Positions 46,391 to 60,629 of a stretch of DNA of 64,000 bases are shown here, piece by piece (within the stretch, counting starts at the first letter, position 1; each line of letters starts with the position of its first letter). The notes under the pieces were generated by a model. That model did no database searches. It was not told the origin of the DNA and saw only the letters and a list, made by a program, of their open reading frames with translations. This stretch comes from Rhynchonema sp. JSB1_4 (taxonomy: Eukaryota; Nematoda; Chromadorea; Monhysterida; Xyalidae): positions 1 to 64,000 of the forward strand of contig JASAMV010004535.1 of the NCBI GenBank assembly GCA_030248065.1, in the 5' to 3' direction. The position numbers and the translations under genes were made by a program.

Positions 46391-49300
46391 CTAATTTATG
46401 GTGCTGGCAGAGCTCCGTCCGACTTTGTTCATCTGTCCAACGGCAGTGGTGGACGAGGATCGACCAGAATGATCACTTGGTGATGTTGTTGGCTCTTCGT
46501 GTTGAGGAGGGGCCACGGTGGGCAGCGATTTGATACTGGGCACCTGAAAACCATTAATTTGCGACTGTTTGGAGTCATCTGGTGCTGCCTGTCTGTGACA
46601 ACCGAATGAAACAACCACAAGCATCATGGTGCTCAATTCACTTTATTCCACACGCGTAACAATCAAAGCAAGTTGTGACTGACGTGCAACAAACAGGGAT
46701 GTGCACTGTAGGCGACGGCATCCGTGAATGTCACACGACACAACGGACAGAGTATGGCTGGCGATGCGGCCACACGCGTTGGCTGATGTTTCACGGTGGG
46801 TGGTTTGGTGGTACCGGTCTCGGTGTAGACGTGCTGCAGTAGTGCCTCGTCGATGTTGTGTTTGTCGATGTTGTCATGTGTACGCACGTGCGACTTCATG
46901 CCGCGCACCTGTGACGCAGTAAAACGCGGTGATGACTTGTCAAACCTGGATCATCCCAACTTGGCCACGAACTAACCGAGTAGCCCTTGTAGCCGCACAA
47001 GGCACACACAAACGCATGTGCACAACCGTGTACGACTCGTTCGTGTTGTGTCAATGCGAGTCGATGTGGTGCTGTGAAGTCGCATTGTGTGCACGGGGCA
47101 CTGGTGGCTGACGGTGTCACCGACTGTTGTTGTTTGGGACTGCGTTTGGCTGTCGACTGACGATGTTGGTGGCCGTTGCTGGTTGTCGAATGCGGTCGTT
47201 CACTGCCCATTTGGCAGGGTGACCTGAAACCATGCTGGGAAATTGATGATGTTTTATTCACGAAGTCACGTGCAATGTGTGATGCACACCTCCCAACCTT
47301 GGTGTCTGTGCACCACCAGTGCCACTGTGACTGCTACTGTCACGGTGCTGATTGGCCGTATCGTCCATGGTCGGCGACAGCTGATTGGTCGACGGCGTGA
47401 TTGTCTTGCAATAGAACTTCTGATGTCCTCTCAACGTGCTCTGAGTGGAGAACGCCACGCCGCAACTGCACAGGAACGGACGTCCGGGCCCGACTCCCAT
47501 TGGCGTTTTGCCAACAACACGCAAATCAAGTGGTTCGTTCGCATCGGGCTCATCGACAATCACCAGTTGTTGACTGCCACCACTCGATGTGTCTGACTGA
47601 GCTGTGGGTGATGAATGTTGTGGTTGCTGTTGCGCTGTGAACGGCTGGAATACGGGCGCAAAGTGTGTTCTTGCATAATGCCAGTATGACTGCACAAGGC
47701 ACTTACGTAAGGGGACGGCGCACCGGCTGGCCAAGTGATGCCATTGCGCACAGCCACATGCAGCCGGAATGGTGCCGCTACATCCTCAGTGTTGGTCACA
47801 TCGATGATCGGTGCCAACTGAGTGCACGATTGCAACAACGGTGCGTCGACTTGGATCGATGCCGGTGGCAGTTGCACTGACGAGCTCCGGGGCACCGCTA
47901 CTGGCACGATCATCTGAACAGATTGGTTGACTGTCATGCATATTTGCTGCGGTCGAATCGATCAATATAGAGCACCAACTTGTGGCTGTCCAACCAAGTG
48001 CACCCTATCAGCACTGGTGTACGCCACCGGCAGCAACATTGTGTGTGACGGTGAGAGCATCGGGGCCTGGGCCGCGACGGCATTGCTCGGACGACGATTC
48101 GATGGGGAGGGACGTGCACGTTTGGCTGTGAATAGAATCGAAGTAGGTGTTGAAACATTAGCCCGTCAACATGGCACACACTTACGAGGTGACGGTGTCG
48201 GCTGTTTGCTGGCGCGCGGTGCCGGTTCCTCGTGTTCATCGGTGCCGGTGTCCGATCCATGACTGTCCTCGGTCCGTTTGCGGCAGTAATAGGTCTGATG
48301 CGCGTCGAGGTTGCGTCGCGAGCTGAACGACGCGATACGACATCGATCGCAGGCGAACTCTGCAACAACAAACGGACTCTGCTGTGATGTTTCAAATATG
48401 ATGAAGTGCGCTAGATGATAGTCACCAACGTTTGAGCGCAGGACCGGATGGTTGTGTCGATGTGCTTGTCATATCCTTGGTTGACGCTAAAACAGACGGA
48501 CGATAGAAACATTTGAGCGCGTCCGCACCATTCACGTTTTCGGTGGTCACCACGCGCATCTGATTGTCTGCGAAAAATTTGATTACTTTTGAGACGTCAT
48601 TACAAAAAAGGCATAAATGTATGATTGAACAGAGCTCACCATCGACCGACAGCATGCAGTTGGCGTGCGGCATCACTCGCATGAACTGCAGCTTGTTCAT
48701 GAACATCCAGTCTTCGTATCGTTGCATGCGGAACACGTGCGAACGTTTCTGACCATCCGGTACCTGTGTGGGCGGGCTTGTACGAAAATGAAACTTGCAA
48801 CTTTTCGTGTTGCATCTTGCTGCGCACCTTTTATGGTATCGCCGCTATCAGACGATGGCGTATTTGGGTCAGCCCGTCTGCGACACACACCTGTGTCCTA
48901 CATGTGTGCACGCTATCATTGCAGGTCACTCACTGATTGCATTGTTGCGCCATACTTTCTTATCGGTCTTGTGGTAATGTACTGTGTGCAGAGAAATGTC
49001 ACCTCGGCAATTTCGACACAAATTTAGAAAGAGAGCGCTGGCTTCTTATCACCGCACCACCAACAATCCACTCTATTTTATGGCACGTACCGTCAGTTCA
49101 TAGGTGATCGTCTTGCGCTTTGTGTCATCAGCGGGCACAATATCGAACGGACCGAACGTCGTTCCACGCTTTATCAGTTGTTTCGACGGCGGCGCTGGTG
49201 GACTTTTGACAACCTTCTGGCTCACATCTTCCACAATCGAGTTTATGGTGTTGTTGTTGTTGGTTGTGGTTGGTATCAACAGCGCTGACAGATCGGGCTT

Positions 49301-49501
49301 GGTGTCCGTCTCAAGTAAGGACGCGCTGATCGACTCTGCACAATGAATGGAGAAGAAATGTATCTGCCATGAATGTTGTGAAACATCAGTGAGCCGGACA
49401 GAGTGCAACTCACTGGCATCTTCGTCGGTCGCATTGAGCTTGGCTGGTTTCAGCTGCTTGCGCCTGGTCATTGTCATTTGGTCAGTCGTTGTTGACATCA
49501 T
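46391..49501 (-). CDS. Friend-of-GATA cofactor (ZFPM/U-shaped-like), 11 exons
   Basis: FOG proteins bind GATA factors and recruit CtBP. Exons on the minus strand: 49501-49414, 49335-49091, 48763-48640, 48567-48430, 48359-48186, 48125-47980, 47946-47707, 47644-47298, 47223-46977, 46908-46684, 46588-46391, all in phase, giving 723 residues. An N-terminal PR/SET-like region (IKRGTTFGPFDIVP to MRVVTTENVNGADALKCFY) is followed by a FOG-type CCHC finger CDRCRIASFSSRRNLDAHQT..YC (about 202). A CtBP-type motif PLDLR lies at 423-427. The next CCHC finger has CSC, one residue shorter than usual, then STLRGHQKFYC. C2H2 fingers include CALCGYKGYSVRGMKSHVRTH, with the GYxGxxxRGM signature of FOG. Five fingers versus nine in vertebrate FOG. 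Last-exon start is chosen for phase. Confidence 0.85.
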
Positions 49502-52500
49502 ACAACTGAAATGCATATGATAGGAAATTGTTGTTTTTGTGTTCAAAACTCAGGCGCCGCGCCGTTTTTACGCAATTGACATTTTCTACGAATGAGCTGG
49601 AGTTTGAAGCATCGTTCTAACAGACTGGGAGTTGCGCGGCACACTGCTCATTATCAACCGACTAAATCAGTAATCAAGCGCGTAATGCGCTCTATCAATG
49701 TCACAGCAGCTTGCTGGAGTCCGTCACTACACGAATCTAACGAACCAATCTGATGATGGCATAGCAGTGGTGGAGCGCGTTCTGCAGGTACCTTGCGTCT
49801 GGGATGAACGAAAATGAGCAATAATGCAGCAGATGGATTACAAACTTCCAGATACTACAAATACTCATGCTGAGGTATGAAAGCACTGGAACTTGCATTG
49901 CGCCATACGCATCCGCTACATCGCGAAAGCACATCTCAGTAAACAAAAGTGTGACTATAGGCCCAACATCATAAGCGTTCGTCGTGAGTTCTCACTTTCT
50001 GCGGCTGCCCCCGCGTCTAATTCTTATCAAGATTTCGACCATTTTGCTTGTCAAGCTCACATCCAAAATATGGTACCGTAGTTAAACTTTGTGAGTCGAC
50101 CGAGACTGCACACACAACTATCGATAACGTTTGAATGACTGAAGCCATCGTCTAGATAGAGGCTTACTGTATGGTAGAATTGTGCAACGAAAATTATGAC
50201 AGGATGGTTGTGGGAAAGCTCTTGTGTGCGAGGCCTGAATTTTTGTCGAACATCAAATCAGCCATCATTTTAGGTGCAACGTGTTTGATAGAGAAAAACA
50301 ACGTGACCAATTCCACTTGAATGTTGCGACTGATATCGAAAGCACCAAAGTTTGTCTCAGAAGCGTATCAGTGCGCTCGCAAACAGCGACATCCAAAAAG
50401 TCAAAGGAACGGCGCGAGACCAAATATCGCATATCTTTCTAATCTCTCCGTCTCGGCATTTATATATTCTGTGCGGCAGAGAGTGTAATGTGCCATGCAG
50501 CCATTGTTGGTCAGTTTATTGGTATGCCCATTGCGCGATGTCTATTGGTATGCCCATTGCGCTCTGGTACCCACAAAGTGGACATCTATGCTCCTCGCAG
50601 CTTTCAAAAAGCGTTCGGTTCTTAGATGCTAAGCGCCTGGCTGGCTGGAAAGTCGACAGCTTATCAGTGACTGAAATCAGTTGACTGCCTGCTGCTATCC
50701 CTGTGTGTCTACGGCTGCTTAGTCGTATAGGTACACATAACACACAGTTGCTCAAATATATAATATTGAAAATAAGATAGCGCCATTTGACTGCTGTTAC
50801 GTACAGAACAGAGGTATACGGTGTTTAGGTGTACGTTATGCTTTCGGCCGTTTTCCTTATCTTATCAACCGCGCACAGCAGCGCTCCGTCCGTCTTTCGC
50901 TTGCTGCTCTTGTTGGCATATTTCAAAGTCTGATTTGGCGCTGCAGGCAGCTGCCAGATCCTCAACACAATGAACAGTGACAAATTGGTGCGATGTGTCA
51001 CACAATAATGAACTCATGTACGCAAAATTGCTGACTGACACTGAACGGACAAAGCTCACAATTCTTGTCCCATGCCGGTATCTTGCGGTCCTGCGATATG
51101 ACAAGACCGACTAGAATGACTATCTCACCTTTAACAGAGTAGAAAGTGAAAATTTAGCGCGATGATATGCCGAAGTAAACAATAAAAATAAGCACGGAGA
51201 GAAGAGTGCGTCGTTTGGGATAACGGTGTTTGGCATGACGACGCTCGCTGGCTGTCAAACTGATAACACCAAGAGCACATGAAGACAGTTACATAAATTG
51301 TCCCCTGCTTTTCTTATCGCAACGCACCGCTGGCCGGTCAGGTATACGGTATCATCTCCATGTCGAGGCCCACGTTGTTGGGTACCCCATACAACACATC
51401 TGGCCCATAGTGTTGCCGCGTTGTCTACGCTTAGTGTTACTAACTTAACTGTACGCACCAATTTATATGTTAAAGCATCACGCATGCTCTTTAGCTGGAA
51501 ATCAGGCAAAGAGAAATAAAGAAATGGAAACGACACGGCCAAAATCTAAAGAGAATTCTGTAAATTCCCATATGAACGTGCAGTCTGTCTTTTGTCGAGT
51601 GCGTTATGATTTCGACACGTTGATATTTCGACGCGACCCATTTTTGTGTCTGTGTCGTCAATCAAGCGTCTTATCATCGCATGTACTCAATTCGGCACAT
51701 GAAAGAAGGAGAAAAAGTACCGTAATCCTCAAGAAAGAGAAAAATTCGCGCGAATTAGTTTGTTGAGACGTGCGTTATCAAAGCGGCTTGGGCACGTGTA
51801 GACCGGAAGCAACGCAAAACACCAAACAACAAGATAGCACTCACAATATTGATGATTTTTCCTGCGAAAAAAAATGAATTTTCGGCCAGTTCGCTTTTAT
51901 CTCGCGTCGATTTGTCTTCGTACGCAGCTTACACGCCGACACGGTACGTCAGCCCGTTTGACTGGAGAATCACTTTCAACGAGGTCTGCAAATCTAAAGT
52001 CAACCGATCACAACAGGTAGAGTTGGCACGTTGTCTAATGCACCCAGATTATTATAGAGGTCATGAGAATACATAAGCACACATCATACAGCATTAGCTC
52101 TGCAGTAATTTACAGCTGAAATCGCACTAGGGACTGCAATGCAGCAAAGTGGGCCGTTTTTATGATTTTCTTCGTCTTGTGTGACGATCATATTGAAAGA
52201 TCAGGACAACTTGAGGACCAAATGCTGGACCAGACGCATGCACACAGTCAGACACCAAAATATTACTTGAATGATCGCCACACATTGCAGTTATACCGTT
52301 TTGTGGCAAACAAACCATCTGAATATTCGGGACGCGCACCGTGTTCACCGTTACCTAAATGGAGCCATCAAACCGAAAATTGATTCAGATATAAAAATTT
52401 GCCCATTCGCACTCATACTGCCGTGCTGCTATACACGTGAATAATAATCAAAATAACCGGTCAGCAAACACAGTTCGCAAACAGTTGCGCCGCAGTCAGT

Positions 52501-55500
52501 AAAATTGTGCACGTCTCACTGTCGTAAAGTGTGAATTTCTGGGTGCACAACTTGAAAATTGAATGTCTCAATCAGTTCGCATTCACTGTACATGCCCAAT
52601 AGCCCCAAATATTTTGCAGTGCGCTGCTGCTTTTTCACTTGCTAAACGCACACCGAAGATTGCTGAGCGCGATAAGTTAAAATAAAAATATAAATAACGT
52701 TAGCGTTTGCTGTTAAAGCGCATGCTGCTGTATGACAGCAACATCGATGAAGTAAAAGTTTGATGTCTTCTTCTTCGACAACCCCCTATTTGCATTAATG
52801 TACACTCATCATACCGTACCCATGCGCCTTAACGTTCACTTGTCTTGGTGCACATGTTTGCACTCTCAATCAATCAGTCACACACAAACAAACACTTTAG
52901 AACACTTTGCTTGCCAGCCAGTGTCTACGTGTACTGTGGCTGCTATCTGTTATCGGCAAAATGAACGTTGCGGTGCGTTTTGAAACTTGTCGCTGCTGCT
53001 GCACTGACAAAAGTTCGGTCATGAAAATTGTCGTTTTTAGTGATCAGCTAACCATGTACTAACCGTCAGCTCGAATGGCTACATACAGTAGGTCTGCTGA
53101 AAATAGACGAAGTTACTTTTGACCGTCTGATGCCGATTTTCTGATCATGGACTCATTGATCAATCTGATTGCAACAGGTTTCGAGAGGAACGATGTGTCC
53201 CCCTCATGCAGAAAAGGCACGTGGGCACTCAGTGATTGGCCTGATATGAACGTTGTTGATCAAACGAGTGAAAAAACTATCGCAGCAAATTTATCCGGAT
53301 CATAACAACGAAACAGATACAAAACAGCACAACGAACGGTTTGCAGCACGCACACAAAGAGAACCCTACGTTCGTTATCATGCCCATTTCATTCATTCGC
53401 GCAGGTATAGGCACCTTTACGCCTGTTACACTTCATGTTTTGTCATGATTGTTGTGCTTTTTATGGATCAGGGTTTTTAAAGAATCCAACTACAACATAC
53501 CACAACTACGCAGTGCACAAACCACAAACGTGCTGACGCTCTTTGAGGTGACACTTTCACCAATGGCATCGCGACGTTCCCCGGGAAGGACACGTTGTGA
53601 TAAAAGGGGATTCGTCCGGTTGCCCACCTGGCACAAACGATGCACTGTATGTACCACCTATATTTGACACATTCGCTACGCGGTTCCTTGCTGACACATG
53701 TATTTGATTGCAGTAATTTTATACATATCAGTTTTGATATCCAAATTGCACATTCCAAAGTGTGGCCTGTAACGACTCGGCTAACATGCAACAGAATGGC
53801 CTCACTGGTCGGTGATAGAAAACAAATCTCCTGAAATCGGCATTTCAAATCAATCAATTGCGCTGACCGCACCGTATGACGATTGTCTTGATTGTGGGTC
53901 GTCGGAGCACAAAATCACTTTTATGTCTGTCATCATGTCTTGCAAAACTACATAATCACAACCATTGCACGAAGTACACACGTACTGTATGCTTGCAAAA
54001 AGCCTGAAATTGAACAACTATAGCAGAAGAAAATTAATCCGATAAAGTTTCGAGAAGTTCTACGCCAACGCTGAATCCGGAAGAAACTGCTCATAAAATT
54101 TTTTTACAAGATGGTTTACCATAATCAAGCGTTCTCGTGATACATCAATACCTATATGTTACTTTGAACGGCGCTTTATGATTACATTTTTAATCTCCAC
54201 AATAACCGAAGTCCACACTACGAAGCCAAAACATAAAAAATGTGCATATTTCGATGGAAATTACCTTCAAAATAATAGGTTAGGAAAGCAAAAGTGTACA
54301 TTATATGTTCAGGTTTATGAGACACTGGACATTTGTGTTCTGTCTGTGTTCTATTATTGGAGCTTTATGTTGTGAGACTGAATCCTGTGTGTGTTCCAGT
54401 GGGGATGTTATTCACTCAATTACTATCTGCCCGGAAACATCCACAATAAAAGTTTGAACTTTCATAAACTTTGGTTTTATGTGTATTCGCAAGCATTGCA
54501 ACAATTCTTTGTAAGTCGTCCGCCAGATACCGTGTTTATCTGCAGTAGCACGCTAACAAACAGCCCTTTGTGACCCATAAACAATGTTGCCGATATACCC
54601 TATCGCTGCACCAACCGCGGCAAAACATCTAACGGATTATCAGCTAAAATTGCTGTCTGGAATAAGCGCTTGCACAGTGTTGTTGGGCGCAGTGATGTGA
54701 TGTTTCATTCACATAGTGTTATTTTTCATTTCGTTATTTTTGTGAGGTGTACCCGATTTGTTGTCGAATGCTACAGAATGATGTGAACGATATACATGTA
54801 GATGCACATGGGAAAACTAGATTACGTGCCTGCCCCTGTACAACTGCGACACACATAATGCAGTTCCAGCGCATCACATGCTTGACAAAAGTGCGGGTTC
54901 GGCGAAAATTTTTCAAATCTGGAAGCTATACCTATAAATTTGGGATAACTGTTGTTGTTGTTCTTTTTACTACCAAATGAACTGCGTGGGCAGGAAAATC
55001 GTGATCGGAATTATGTTGTCTGAAGGTGTTTCGTTTCAAAACTTCAAGCGGACGTGTAACTTTATAAGCAGTTTTTCATTGCGCGATAAGCCCCCCAAAG
55101 TGATGGAACACTGTCGCCTTGTCTGTGTCCCAACTCGGTCCAACATAATGGATTGGTAATTGTGACTGTAGTAGTTTGCAAGTAGTGCACATCTGTCATC
55201 CTGGAGTCCCGTCCGTTTTTTGAAAGATTTTGGGGCACCGCAATTTCTGGCGATTTTTTGCTGCTCATTTTTTACAGTTTTGGTACTCATTTAACACCAC
55301 CCAGTTTTATGGCCGTTCTTACGACGTGTGAGGTTTTACCAATGGGGTATACCTTTGAGTATGTGTGTGTGTGTACATACCTGGAACAAACCACAAATCT
55401 TATTATGTTTTTGGAACCGCATAGAATTGACATTAATTTTTATGTTTACACGGAGGAACTGCTGAAACTTTCCCAATAATCCGTTGGAATGGTTCTCATC

Positions 55501-58500
55501 AGGTTGCAAAGCTCATGTCTTTGAAGTTCAATGTTTTTCTGCTTGCTGAGCCGTTGCACATTACAGCTTGAGTAGCAGTTTGATATTGATGCACGACTTA
55601 CTGGCTTGGCTGATAACATGCGTGATTGCGTGAACAATCTATACTTGTTCCTTCAGGGTACATTTGCTGGGCTGTGGTCCCATACACGTACTACTGTGAT
55701 TTGAAACCCAATAATTCAATGATCTTTTCCCGCGTAACAATTGATATGATATTGAGCCGTGAGCCCGTCGTATGCGTATTACAACGAAATAAGGCAGTAG
55801 TCGCCAGGCAGTCTGGCATTTTTCGTTGGGGATATGAGAACTTTCCGTGGCTGTTTTTCACCTTTTTGACTACTGTTGCAGCCCCCACAACCCGCACTGC
55901 GCATTTTACATGTGGCTTGAGGCGGGTTTTGCGTTGTAAAGCGTTTTTTAAGTGCGTCTCTGACACCCGGCTCAGAGTGATCAACTGAAACAGATTGCTG
56001 TTGTCACACTTTGTAGTCACCCAGTGGCGCCCAGGTACACACAATTTGTTAAGCGCTTTTCTTATGTTTCTGCCGTCCCTTTTGCGTTATTTCTGCCCGA
56101 AACCCGAAATTTCGTATGGCATTTTTAACGAGTCGTTCAGGGAACTGTAATCGACCTTTTTTCCCGCGTTTCGCAGCATGCTGGTAGAAGCTCCTCCAGG
56201 ATGCTGGTAGAAGCTCCTCGTTTTTATTCATTGCTTTTCGCTGCACCAAAAATTTGACATGAACAAGATTAAAATTTTTCGTGGTTTGGCCCGAATACGT
56301 ATAGTACACATGTACCATTTCGACTCCAAATTCGTACTATGGCATGCACTTTCATCGAGGCATGTCCATTCGGCTACAGTACTAAACCACACCAGTCCAG
56401 GCACTGTAACATGTGCAGCAGCATGGAACCAACGCCAACGGTATGCATGCAAATCTCTCATGCTGCAGCTGCTGGATTAGATTGCATTTATTTTTATGTT
56501 TACCATGCTTCGGTCCCAGAAATTCAAATGCGCGCATCCAACTCCATGCAGACCCCAGCAGGCGGATTTAATCTGCCAAACCTTAATCGTTGTTTCTCAC
56601 TTGTATCCGCGCGCGAGTCTAAGCCACTTTGCATCCCACAGCTTACAACCAATAACCCATAAACAGTGGACATGGGTGCCAGTTTCTTTAGCAGCCTTGC
56701 AGGGATGTCCAACAAGTCGCAGCTGTCCGTGTGCGCATAGCCCAGTCCCAAAACTGCAACAGAGTCAAAGCGACAAAAGCGGATCGCATCCTTAGTGTCC
56801 GTTGAAGAGGATGAGCTCAGCGTGTCAAATATCGTTATTTACGCCTCAGCTGGATCTGCTCCACTTGTTACTTGGCTGACCTCCTTCGATGGCCTTTATG
56901 ATCACATAGTCACTAGTTTGGCTATGCCGATACAAATTGGTATATGTTCTCAAGGGCTACAAACTTTTGTACAATGTATTTACATACATACACTTTGTGC
57001 TGCATTCTTTATCTGAGACGACAAAGTTGCAACAAATTCTCCGTTCGACTATCCATTGTTAGCCAACGACTTACATGGTTTGGCGCATCCAAATGGACGC
57101 ATTTGAGCAGAGCGGCTATATGGCGCAGTCCTGAACGAGTGCTAAACGATGGCCCAGTAATGGCTGAATGTGCGGTTGTTTGTTTCGTGGGGTACACCGT
57201 TGTGGACTATCCACCGTATGTATCCACCAGAGCCACTTTTGTTTCACAGGCCTGTACTCAATAGTACCAACGGCTGCTGGCAATGCAGCATGATATTACT
57301 GTGATGTCACTGTTTCTTCCAAGTGCAGTCGATCTCTTTCATCTTGTTCCTTTGGTTATTGGGTCTCTTAGCTTTCATTCGCATCGCTAAAGTTAGGGTA
57401 ACACGTGGTTGGCACCCATGATTACCCCTTCGATCAACGGCACTGATGCGAACACAAGAACACGGTCGGCTTATAAATCCAGCGGACCGGCTGATAAATC
57501 ACTTTTTAGCCTTTTTCTGCCATACAGTCGCGCTCGGACATGCGGTCAGGGTCTCCACATTTGCATATTGTTATCTCTGAACTTTCATGCACGCTCTTGT
57601 CAGGCTCAGGCATGCTGGACAGCTGTAATCTACATTCTGTATGTACCTATACCTCCATGTATATACTTGGTTGGTTATCTTTACTCTTCTAACGTTATAC
57701 CACATAAGTACACGTGAGGTATCTGAACAGCATCACTCCTTGCAAAAGTGCCGCGCTGCAAATAATCAAATTTTCTGTTTTTTACTGTGTTCCATTTTAT
57801 TTGAATCTAAAATTCCTTCCCGTGTCGACTGGTGTGTCATAAAGAAGCCCTCAACTCCGCTGTTTTTTTTTGTTCTTGCTACACCCACACCGCTATAAAA
57901 ATTTACCGTTGGATGCGTTAGTCAATAGTTAGCGGGTACCACGGGTGCCATGCTGGCAGTCACTGTGAATTTATACCAAATAAATTTGCAACATCGTTTG
58001 GCAAGCACAGGCACATTTGTATGCACAGCGACAAAGTGCTGAGGACAAGACAATTGTACCAAAGTGCATAATCTTAAAAAGTCATCTTGAAATTGGGTAT
58101 TCTTGGGTATGACAACATTAGCAGATGCAATGCGTTGCATCCACAGATTTCAAAAGTTGACCGGTTGAAGTTGCAGGTTAGCAGCAGTTTTACAGTTGCT
58201 CACTGCCCGGTTTTTCGTCACTTCGATAATATGTACAGTATATCCTCCAAATCTCAAGTGTCAATAGGAACGATCTTGAACTCACGCGCATTGCGCCACT
58301 GTAAAGTGTGAAGTTTGCATATGATTGCCGTTGAAGGTGGCGATATTTAGATGAGAAATAAACATTTAGTACTGAAAATTTTGTTGTTGTCTTTGCGATA
58401 TCATTGCTAATTGTTTTTATTCGTTTTATTTGTATTGCAGTTGGGGCGTGTAATTGCTGAGCGATTGGAATATCCTGTTCCCATAATCCACTCCCCAGGT

Positions 58501-60104
58501 GGTACGGTTTTGCTCTTCTCCCATTGGCTTCACTAGTTTGCATCGGTATAGTCAACACAGAACGTTCTATACATTTCGGCAGCAGCAAAGTTATCGTAAT
58601 TATTTTATGTTGGCGCAATTTGGCCGAGAGTTGCTACAGAGCTGAAAAACTTCAGTATTCTTTTCTGATTTAGCGCAAATTTGCGTCGTTCCGTTTGAGA
58701 CAACCACGGCTGACGTGAAAGGTTCGTCTACTCGTTTTTTTCAGTTAAGACAAAAAGCTCCAAAGATCGGGGTCTGGAGCATCAAGTTGAGCCGATAATG
58801 TAAATGTCCATCAGGACATTGTTTCGGTGACGTGCGACCTCTGCAACTCAGCAAAGCGGCTTTTGTCGTCTTTGACGTACATAAACTGCGAAAAGGTGCC
58901 GCAAGCAAAGCACAGACGTCACGTCACCACGATCGCTTATGTCTTGTAAGCTCACGGTTCCGGCCAAGGCCACTGTTTATGACACTTGTCACAGGTGTTA
59001 AGAGACATCAGTATTGCCAGCGGGAGACAACGAACGAGAGTAAATGTCGGGTCCAAATCTGGGAGGATGTTCTGTGACTTTGCCCGTTTGCTGACTTTCT
59101 GCTCAAGTTTTACTCGTAACAACGCAAGAAAACATATCCGTTTGTACCGGTCGTTAGACCAGTAGACCAATAGACAATGGAATATGGCCGACAAAAAAAC
59201 CGTTCTATGAAGTTTATGGCCAGATATTATGTTGCACGGTTCTTCTATTGCTTGTAACTTCAACAGTTTGTCGCTGGAGTCAAAGTTATACTGCGCACAC
59301 TGCGCCAATGCACCAAAGGCCACTTACATGCATTTATGTTGCCCAATTGTGTCCTATTTAGTATTCCACCGTGAAAATTTGACCTGTGTGTAGTTCATGG
59401 TCTTCTTGGGCACGGTAAGTGCAGTAAGACTGATGTCTTAGCGTGCCATCCCAGTAACGGTTTTCTGGTTAACTATGCAATGCACGTAAACTGAGACGTC
59501 AGCACACCCGTGGCGCGTGCCCGTCACTTCCCTCACACCTTCGGTTAATGTAGCTGCGCACGCTCAAGTTTGCACCCCAGAAATGTCAGTTTGTTCGGGA
59601 CCGAACCAAAACCAACCATTCTGCCCCCTCAATCCCCCAAGATTTGTCGCAGTTGTGTTATCGTTATGCACATCGTAAAACAATATTAGCACACTTCATA
59701 CTTTACGGCTTAAAGTTTTGTCAGGCTCGGCTCGGATCTCCGAGAAATTCTCAACTGAGTTACGGATCCCATAAACTTGTAAAGAACTGGAACTGTGGTC
59801 CGGAACCTCAACTAGACCTGTGCTTGAACTCAAAATATAACGGATGTACGTACTGCCAAATTTGAATGTTGTAGTGATTCATTGTTTTTGCAACTTTGAC
59901 ACACAATGGATGGCTCCCCTCGATGAGTTCAAATTGACGCGTTGTTTGTCGGTCGTTTTCCCTGTGTAGATCCTTGTCCTGAAGATCCAGTGGGTGTGTT
60001 CTGGTTGTTCTATGAGCTGCTAAAAGTTGTTCTTTTCACCCTCACGACTTAAATTGTTTAATTTCAGATGAATTTCTAAAAAAAACAGATATAAGCATTG
60101 ATCA
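49502..60104. other. Long intergenic stretch, no supported gene
   Basis: 10.6 kb without a recognisable exon chain, domain or RNA gene. Tiny tandem duplications occur at 50520-50565 (GGTATGCCCATTGCGC twice) and 56178-56220 (ATGCTGGTAGAAGCTCCTC twice). A minus frame at 56318-56049 ends in a basic tail (KKGRLQFPERLVKNAIRNFG) that looks protein-like but has no partner exons or known match. It could hold regulatory DNA for the FOG-like or kinase gene (inference). Confidence 0.45.
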
Positions 60105-60595
60105 ATGTTGCACAGTCCAAAGGCACATCATCAGGCTCACCATCTGCCGCACACAGATGAGACAGCTGGGACCAGCACGGGTGCGTTCTTGCAGAATCAG
60201 GCAATGTTTGTCCTTCAACAGAAGGTTCAATGATGTGCGTTTGTGTTTCAGGGACGGACGACAACAGCAATGGTCCATTGCATGTGGCCATGCACAAACC
60301 GACAGTTGGCTGGATGGACTCACTGTTTTGTTGTTGCGGCACACCACGCACGCACACTCCGATCGGTTAGTGCATTGTTGTGCGCAGAAAAGCGTGAATG
60401 CGAACTAGATTGGTTCTTCAAATTTTCAGCCACACACGACCCGACAAATTGTCATCTATTCAATGGTGATGTACAGAAATTACACAGGTTTGCTTCCCAA
60501 CAAAGAAGCATCTCCACTCAAAAACTATTATGTCTCAAGATGTTCAGTTTTCAGTGATGAACACGAAGCATATAAATATCAACAACAACAACTGC

Positions 60596-60629
<34 letters not shown>

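Noticed and set aside
56049..56318. Minus frame ending in a basic tail
   Set aside because: Looks somewhat protein-like, but no domain, no acceptor/donor chain and no homolog that I recognise.
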